The notes under the pieces were generated by a model, which had not been told where the DNA came from, searched no databases, and was given only the letters and a program-made list of their open reading frames with translations. The position numbers were made by a program, and so were the translations under genes. Shown here one piece after another: positions 58,509 to 64,000 of a DNA stretch of 64,000 nucleotides (positions are counted from its first letter, which is position 1; each line of letters starts with the position of its first letter). The stretch comes from Botrytis cinerea B05.10 (Eukaryota; Ascomycota; Leotiomycetes; Helotiales; Sclerotiniaceae), in assembly GCF_000143535.2 (NCBI RefSeq), contig NC_037314.1, forward strand, positions 1,674,001 through 1,738,000, written 5' to 3'.

Positions 58509-60434
58509 ATGGTAATCGCCATGACCTGGCACAAGCCCGATAATGTTGCCGGCTCATCGGCGCCGGCGATCATGATCGGTTTATTCGTCGCGACAGGAGG
58601 TCTCTTATTTGGTTACGATACTGGGTGAGTAGCTGGCGCCGGAAACAATTCAAGACTCGATGAAAGCTGATACATGGGATTAAAGTACAATATCTGGAGT
58701 AGTGGCAATGCGTGCCTTCCGCCAACAATTCTCAACCGGTTACGTCGATCCTTCCGACAATGAATTATCCATATCGCCCAGTCAATCCGCTCAAATCGTG
58801 GCCATCTTGAGTGCCGGAACATTCTTCGGAGCGTTGCTTGCTGCGCCTATGGGTGATCGAATCGGTCGACGGATATCTCTCATCATTGCTGTCGGTATAT
58901 TTTGTATTGGGGTGGCACTGCAGACGGCTGCAATGCAGATTCCGATGCTCATAGCTGGAAGGTATATTGCCCTGTTTCGAATATATCACGCAAAGCAGAC
59001 TGACCATTCTATAGATTCTTTGCGGGCCTAGGCGTTGGAATTATATCTGTTCTGGTTCCTTTGTATCAATCAGAGATGTCACCGAAATGGATTCGCGGAA
59101 CTCTGGTATGCACATATCAACTCGCCATCACGGGTGGAATCCTTCTCGCCGCCGTCGTCAACATATTTACCGAAGGTATTGATGGCCCAAAAGCTTTTCG
59201 AATTCCTTTTTCAATCCAATTCGTTTGGGCCGGCATTCTCTTCCTGGGCCTTGTTTTGTTACCCGAAACACCTCGATACCTCATCAAAAGTGGTCAACAC
59301 CAGGCAGCGGCTTCATCTTTAAGTCGCCTTCGTCGCCTTGACATAACACATCCTGCTCTGATAGAAGAATTAGCGGAAATTGAAGCGAATCATGAATATG
59401 AGTTGAGTCTAGGCTCTTCATCATATAAAGATATTTTCCTAGGCTCGCCGCATCTAGGACGGCGACTTCTAACCGGTTGCGTTCTACAAATGCTTCAGCA
59501 GTTGACTGGATGTGTAAGTACCTTCCTTCCAATGATGAATTAATTACTGATAATCTGTACAGAACTTTATCTTCTACTAGTGAGTATTATTTACGTTACT
59601 CTGTGTAGTATCATACGCTTCCATTAAAATATGCAGTGGCTGACAAACCATTATAGTGGCACGACTTACTTCAAGAATGTGGGAATTTCGTCACCTTACG
59701 TGATTCAACTCATTTCAAACGCAGTAAATACTCTCTCCACCATTCCTGGAATGTTTCTAGTCGAATCATTAGGTCGTCGCCGTCTTCTTATGCTAGGTGC
59801 CGCAGGAATGGCTGTTTGTCATTTCTTGATTGCATCGGTTGGAACTGCAGCACAAGAAGAAGCGAGAGCAGTAAATATAGTAATTATTGTATTCGTTTGC
59901 TTATTCATCTTCTTTTTTGCTTCATCTTGGGGACCAGTTGTTTGGGTTGTCACATCAGAAATCTTCCCATTGAAGGTTCGAGCCAAGTCCATGTCGATCT
60001 CCACCGCTTCGAATTGGCTTCTCAATTTCGCCATCGCTTATAGCGTTCCATATATGATTAGCACCGGACCTGGTTATACAAATCTTCAAACAAAGATATT
60101 CTTTCTCTGGGCTTGCTTTTGCGTAATCGCATTCATATTCGTATGGGGAATGGTATATGAAACCAGCAAAATCAGTCTTGAGCAGATTGATGAGTTGTAT
60201 GAACGAGTCGAACATGCTTGGAATAGTAATAACTTCGAACCTAGTTGGAGTTTTCAAGAAATGCGAGATGAAGGCGCATCTGCAAGTGGAATTCAATTAC
60301 AACTACAACTCGCTGATCAAGAAGAACCGAGGAGACGAACAGGTACGAGTGCAAGTGCAACGGGCAGCGATGGTACCATGTCTGAGGAAGATAAAATCGT
60401 TGCGGGATTGGGTGATGTGGATTTGAGTTATTAA
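58509..60434 (+). CDS. Sugar transporter (MFS sugar porter)
   Basis: Five-exon model: 58509-58624, 58686-58961, 59015-59513, 59563-59579 (17 nt), 59657-60434; 561 residues. The sugar porter signature set is complete: GGLLFGYDTGTISGV in TM1, MGDRIGRR between TM2 and TM3, RFFAGLGVGIISVLVPLYQS with EMSPKWIRG, PETPRYLIKSG after TM6, QQLTGCNFIFYYGTTYF in TM7, ESLGRRRLLMLG between TM8 and TM9, and VWVVTSEIFPLKVRAKSMS in TM10. The TM7 sugar-binding segment is assembled across the 17-nt exon. Twelve helices are seen, followed by a polar tail with repeated Gln/Leu (IQLQLQLADQ). Family members import glucose and other hexoses at the plasma membrane; the high-affinity glucose type is most likely, but exact substrate is not determinable. 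Confidence 0.92.
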
Positions 60435-61588
60435 TGACTTTTCGAGAGCTATTCAAGGCTTTGGGTATTTTAAGTACAGTATTATATTATGTTTCAAGCG
60501 ACGGAGTTTATTGCAGTTGGAGTTTTATGGAATGGAAGGGATGGATGGTAGGATGGTTTGCGTATGGAATGCGTATGAATTGCGTATGGTGTAGGGTGGG
60601 AAATGAAATACGGTTGGCCTTTGGGGTTGGGTTGGGAATTGTGATTGGGGATCTTTCTGGACGAACGGGTCTACAGTATCTACCGCAGGCGAAATTTGGG
60701 GAATGTTCAAGAACGGGGATGGGATGGGGTTTATACCAAATGCAATGCAAACGAGCATATATTGCCCAATAGCGATGTAGGGCAATATATATGATATATC
60801 GGATAGGACTAGCTGGCTAACTGAACCGGATCAGATATTATCTGAAATGGATCGACATGGGTTAGTCTAGCATAGGATGGGAGGTTCTTTGTGCGCATAT
60901 TTGAAAACGATTTGATACTTGTGGGTGTAGTATGAAATGATAATTCTTTTTTTATATCAAACATCAAAATGATGATGGTGTTTAGTTGTAAGTGCTTGCT
61001 TATATGGATATCTAGGTATGTATTGATTTAAATGGGGCAAACGAGATGGAGAATTCATGATGTCAGGGGTTCTTTACTAGAAGAAATAATCAAGGATGAT
61101 TGCCTGAATATTTACAGCCCATTCACATCCAACCCCTCTTCCGCTTTTCCTTCCACATTCACTGCCTCCCGTTTTCCAGTCTTAGATCAGTCCAAATAGG
61201 GAGCAGGAAGTACAGCAAATAGTTTTCGAGTTTTACTCAGGGCTTCTGAAGGATTGCGAGGGTGCGGATATTGAGGAGTGGACTTGGAATTGGGTTTGGT
61301 TTTGGGTTTGGGCTCACTTCTTTCTCTCGAGAGAGAGAGCTCTGGCGTTGTTTGGAAGTGGTAGGATGGAGTTCGTAGGTGCAATTATGGGGATTGGGAT
61401 TGGGGGGAGGAGGTTCTTTTTAGTTCGTGTGTGGGTTTGGAGCGGGGGTGCATCTAGATTTGGTAGTGGAAGGACCGCAGGGTTGAGATTGGAATTGGGA
61501 TTGGGGTTGGGGGAAGAATATCTTTGCGGCTAGTTCGTTTCTGGGAGGAGGGTGAGACTTTGTGGATTGCTGGGCTGTGGACTGGGGT

Positions 61589-61661
61589 TCTGCTTCTGCT
61601 TCTGCTTCTGTTTCTGTTTCTGTTTCTGTTTCTGTTTCTGCTTCTGTTTCTGTTTCTGTTT
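61589..61661. repeat. TTCTGY hexamer minisatellite
   Basis: About 12 tandem TTCTGC/TTCTGT units. On the minus strand any frame through it stays open, so the Lys-Gln frame across it is not evidence of coding. Confidence 0.9.
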
Positions 61662-61682
61662 TTTGGGGGTTCGGTTCGTGCA

Positions 61683-61702
61683 GGGAGGGAGGGAGGGAGG
61701 GA
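61683..61702 (+). repeat. (GGGA)n tetranucleotide run
   Basis: Five consecutive GGGA units form a G4-type sequence. Confidence 0.85.
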
Positions 61703-61842
61703 TGGAGAGCTTGGAGAGATGGAGATTTTGGAGAGTAAAATGAGGAGGAAGAGGGGGGGTTGAGGTGGGGATTGGGAGGGCAGGATTTGCTGGGTAGGCC
61801 GTGGAGATGGACTGGAGGAGGAGTGTTGGGGGAGTGTGCTGT

Positions 61843-61878
61843 GGAAGGGGAAGGGGAAGGGGAAGGGGAAGGGGAAGG
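61843..61878 (+). repeat. GGGGAA hexamer array (G4-prone)
   Basis: Six GGGGAA units on the plus strand, the same unit and orientation as the array near 55014. Confidence 0.88.
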
Positions 61879-63429
61879 CGGAGTGGCAATGGTGAAATGT
61901 TTATCTTGGGCGTTGAGCTTGTTATTTTTGGTGGTGGAGCAGCTTTGAGTCTAGGCGAAGAGGATGAGGGTTGGGGGGAGGAGGAAGATAGGGATTGGTA
62001 ATTATATACAGACCTAATTTTTGGAGCCGCTACAATTAGTCTGTTTTAATAATGCGTGGGTTTTCGTTCCAGATCCAGGCTTCTTGTATGTTGCCAGTGT
62101 CGAATTTTGGGACTTGCATGGTGATGTTGAAATTGGGATCGGGATCGGGAGAGAGGGTGGTTTCTGGGGGATTGTGTGGTTTGGATTTGGGGGCCTTGAG
62201 ATTGAGACTCGAGAGCCAGCGGGGAAGAGTGGTGGGATGCGTAACTATTGTGGATAGGTGTATGTTAGTACTCATGGTAGGTGTGGATACTTTGACTCTA
62301 TGTCTATGTTCTCCAAAAAGGGGAGCTGGTGAAATAATGTTGGAGTCATATAGATATGCGACAAAACGTTTCAACTCTCTATTATATTCACTTACAATAT
62401 ACCTTTGTGCAAATACTATCGTATCCTCTAATGTCACGCGATATAATATAATATAACAAAACAAAACATACCTCACCCTGTTGATGTATTGGCAATGCTA
62501 TCCCGTCTATCTCTGAGAAGAGAAAGAAGATCGAGGTCTACTTTTGTGGCTTTCGTTTGGTGTGCTTGAAAGGGGCTATTTACAGATGCTGTATACTACT
62601 CACTATTTCCTGTCCGCTTCTCGAATGGCGGACTACGAATATGAATGCGACTCAGATGTATCAATCGTAACTGAATGCCCCAAGCCGGATGTCCCATTCC
62701 GCATTTCCCTACATCGCAAAAGCCTTGTTGTACATCCGGCACTGCTCTCGATCCGTCGTAAGGTTTTCAAGAAATCACTCCAAAGATAAGATTTTCAGCC
62801 CGTGCCCGTGCCCGTCAATTAGCTCCGGGTGTTTATTAGCTCACACCCACGCAGGGTAGTAAATACCCGTAACCACTTAAATCATCTCACGCTCAAGCGC
62901 CATCGATATCTTTTTCTTACCATTTCCTAATCCGACCTAATTCTCACTCTTCACCCCCAAGACCCTTCGTCCCCGCAATTTCATTGGTTCTCTCCTCAAT
63001 ACTTCACTCAACCTTTCACATCGACGTGCAGGCTCAGCGCTTAAATCAGCTCTTGTGGATGATTTCTCATTGGAAGGTTGGATTCTTTTCACCCCTCCTT
63101 CACACCTCCCTTGCACACCCATCCACAATGTGCCTTTCCGTTATATTAATAAATCATGGATGGCCAGCCGTTCGTAAGCTTCTCCACGAAGATTCCTATC
63201 CTCTTGGAACTTGACGAGACGACGTGCTGATTTCTTGATATTTCGATGCGTGCTTGATCTCGACAGTGTATAATATACTAATATTATTTGATCGCTGGCG
63301 ATTGACTCATATATCATCACGCAACGCAAACATTGAACGAAACATCTCTCCAGCCTAGGTATTCTTCTTGCATTCCGATAATCCCACACCTTATCTCGCG
63401 ATCATTCTACGATATCTCACACATTCATC

Positions 63430-64000
63430 ATGGTTTTCGGATGCTTTTCTTCTCCTATCATGAAGCGGAAATGGAAGTTTCCCAAGGTGATCATCTGGCT
63501 CAATGTCATCGAGCTCGCGGGAACGATCGCAGCGCTCGTCATGTTCGGTATCGCAGATCCGGATTTATATCGAACGAATTTATGGCAAATTGGTTACGAC
63601 AATGGATTTAACAGTAGTCCGGATGAGGTTCTATATGCTTATGCGAATTATCGTCCGTTGCCAAAGATTGCTTTTGTTTGGAGTCAGACGTGAGTTTTCT
63701 CTCTTTCATCGGAGGGTGGTTAGGATGAGAGGAGTTTCCCGAGAAGTCCAAACTGATTTTGTGCTTTTTGAATATAGATTACAAAATTTCAATATTGGAA
63801 TCTCGGTTCTGTCTATGTTCATCCAACTTTGCAAAGTTGTCATGTTCATTATGCATATTTGGTATCCTCTTCTCTCGACTGTCATCAATGGACTTCTTAC
63901 AGTCTGTTGGATTGTCAGCATATACGGACAAGCCGGACCAGATCATACTGATCCAGATCACCCAAGTAATGTGGCTTGGTATATTGCGAAGAGTTGTTCA
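63430..64000 (+). CDS. Multi-span membrane protein, 3' end outside window
   Basis: Partial model: exon 1 63430-63689, intron 63690-63777 (GTGAGT...ATAG, 88 nt), exon 2 from 63778 to beyond the window edge; at least 160 residues. The start MVFGCFSSPIMKRKWKFPK is basic and is followed by a membrane helix (VIIWLNVIELAGTIAALVMFG), a polar extracellular-type loop (DPDLYRTNLWQIGYDNGFN, YAYANYRPLPKIAFVWSQT), then two more hydrophobic segments (NIGISVLSMFIQLCKVVMFI and LLSTVINGLLTVCWIVSIYG). The arrangement resembles a four-helix MARVEL-like fungal membrane protein of unknown function. The 5' flank is CT-rich up to the ATG. Confidence 0.8.

Larger units (their letters stand above)
60435..63429. other. 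3-kb low-complexity spacer
   Basis: Plus strand G-rich and minus strand Pro-coding low complexity run from 61180 to 62270. Minus-strand frames at 61187-61384 (RKLFAVLPAPYLD end), 61530-61889 (poly LP and poly KQ) and 62036-62272 (starting MSTNIHLSTIV) could be exons of one Pro-rich protein, but I cannot find consistent splice sites joining them. A plus-strand frame at 62628-62789 beginning MADYEYECDSD is short and unsupported. None is called as a gene. Confidence 0.45.

Noticed and set aside
61530..61889. Lys-Gln repeat protein
   Set aside because: The frame is kept open by the TTCTGY hexamer array; any six-base repeat without a stop does this. It is not evidence of a gene on its own.
1..64000. 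CRISPR arrays, bacterial operons, riboswitches, insertion sequences
   Set aside because: The window is eukaryotic nuclear DNA; the tandem arrays seen are simple repeats without spacers, and no transposase or integrase motif was found.
1..64000. tRNA or rRNA genes
   Set aside because: No convincing tRNA A-box/B-box pair or rRNA-like sequence was noticed by eye; a covariance-model scan would be needed to exclude tRNAs fully.

Overview
The window is nuclear DNA of a filamentous ascomycete. The evidence is multi-exon genes with short introns (mostly 46-140 nt) that begin GTRNGT, carry CTAAC- or CTAAT-like branch points and end in CAG/TAG/AAG, long gene-poor spacers with simple repeats, and protein families typical of Pezizomycotina (Sin3, MTC1/DUF5427, LicD/Mnn4-like, DUR3, NCS1 permease, cytochrome b5-fused fumarate reductase). 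Moderate AT richness and the style of the proteins suggest Leotiomycetes, possibly Sclerotiniaceae; this is inference from memory. I saw no rRNA, tRNA, CRISPR array, complete transposon or secondary-metabolite backbone gene.

Layout. 1-5.0 kb: no convincing gene. 5.0-10.3 kb: MTC1-like gene (-) and an AT-hook/zinc-finger nuclear protein (+), sharing a divergent promoter. 11.8-17.2 kb: a DHA2-type MFS transporter (-) and a secreted LicD/Mnn4-like protein (-) with a 10-nt microexon. 17.2-22.2 kb: gene-poor. 22.2-27.1 kb: complete five-exon cytochrome P450 (+) and NCS1 nucleobase permease (+). 30.1-36.4 kb: a 61-aa secreted Cys-rich protein (+), a small membrane protein (+), a CinA-like protein (-) with a possible mitochondrial N-terminal extension, a coiled-coil-like hypothetical protein (+) and a small zinc-ribbon protein (+). 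37.8-40.0 kb: DUR3-type urea symporter (+) with GATA motifs upstream. 40.9-43.5 kb: apparently decayed fungal-specific gene (-). 44.5-49.5 kb: complete sin3 (-) with a GC-AG intron. 50.3-54.5 kb: fasciclin-domain protein (-) and fumarate reductase-cytochrome b5 fusion (+). 54.5-58.5 kb: low-complexity spacer. 58.5-60.4 kb: sugar transporter (+) with a 17-nt microexon. 60.4-63.4 kb: low-complexity, G4-prone spacer. 63.4 kb to the end: first two exons of a membrane protein (+) that runs off the window.

The genes do not form an evident pathway cluster. Housekeeping/regulatory genes (sin3, MTC1, osm1-like, cinA-like) are interspersed with uptake or export genes (DHA2, NCS1, DUR3, sugar porter) and surface or secreted products (LicD-like, FAS1, small Cys-rich protein). 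Splice models were built by hand; every full-length model sums to a multiple of three with no internal stop. Family names come from recognisable motifs, not from database searches. I did not find a convincing novel multi-gene system. The most interesting items are the small secreted protein, the microexons, the GC-AG intron, the CinA-like dual-start candidate and the decayed fungal-specific gene.
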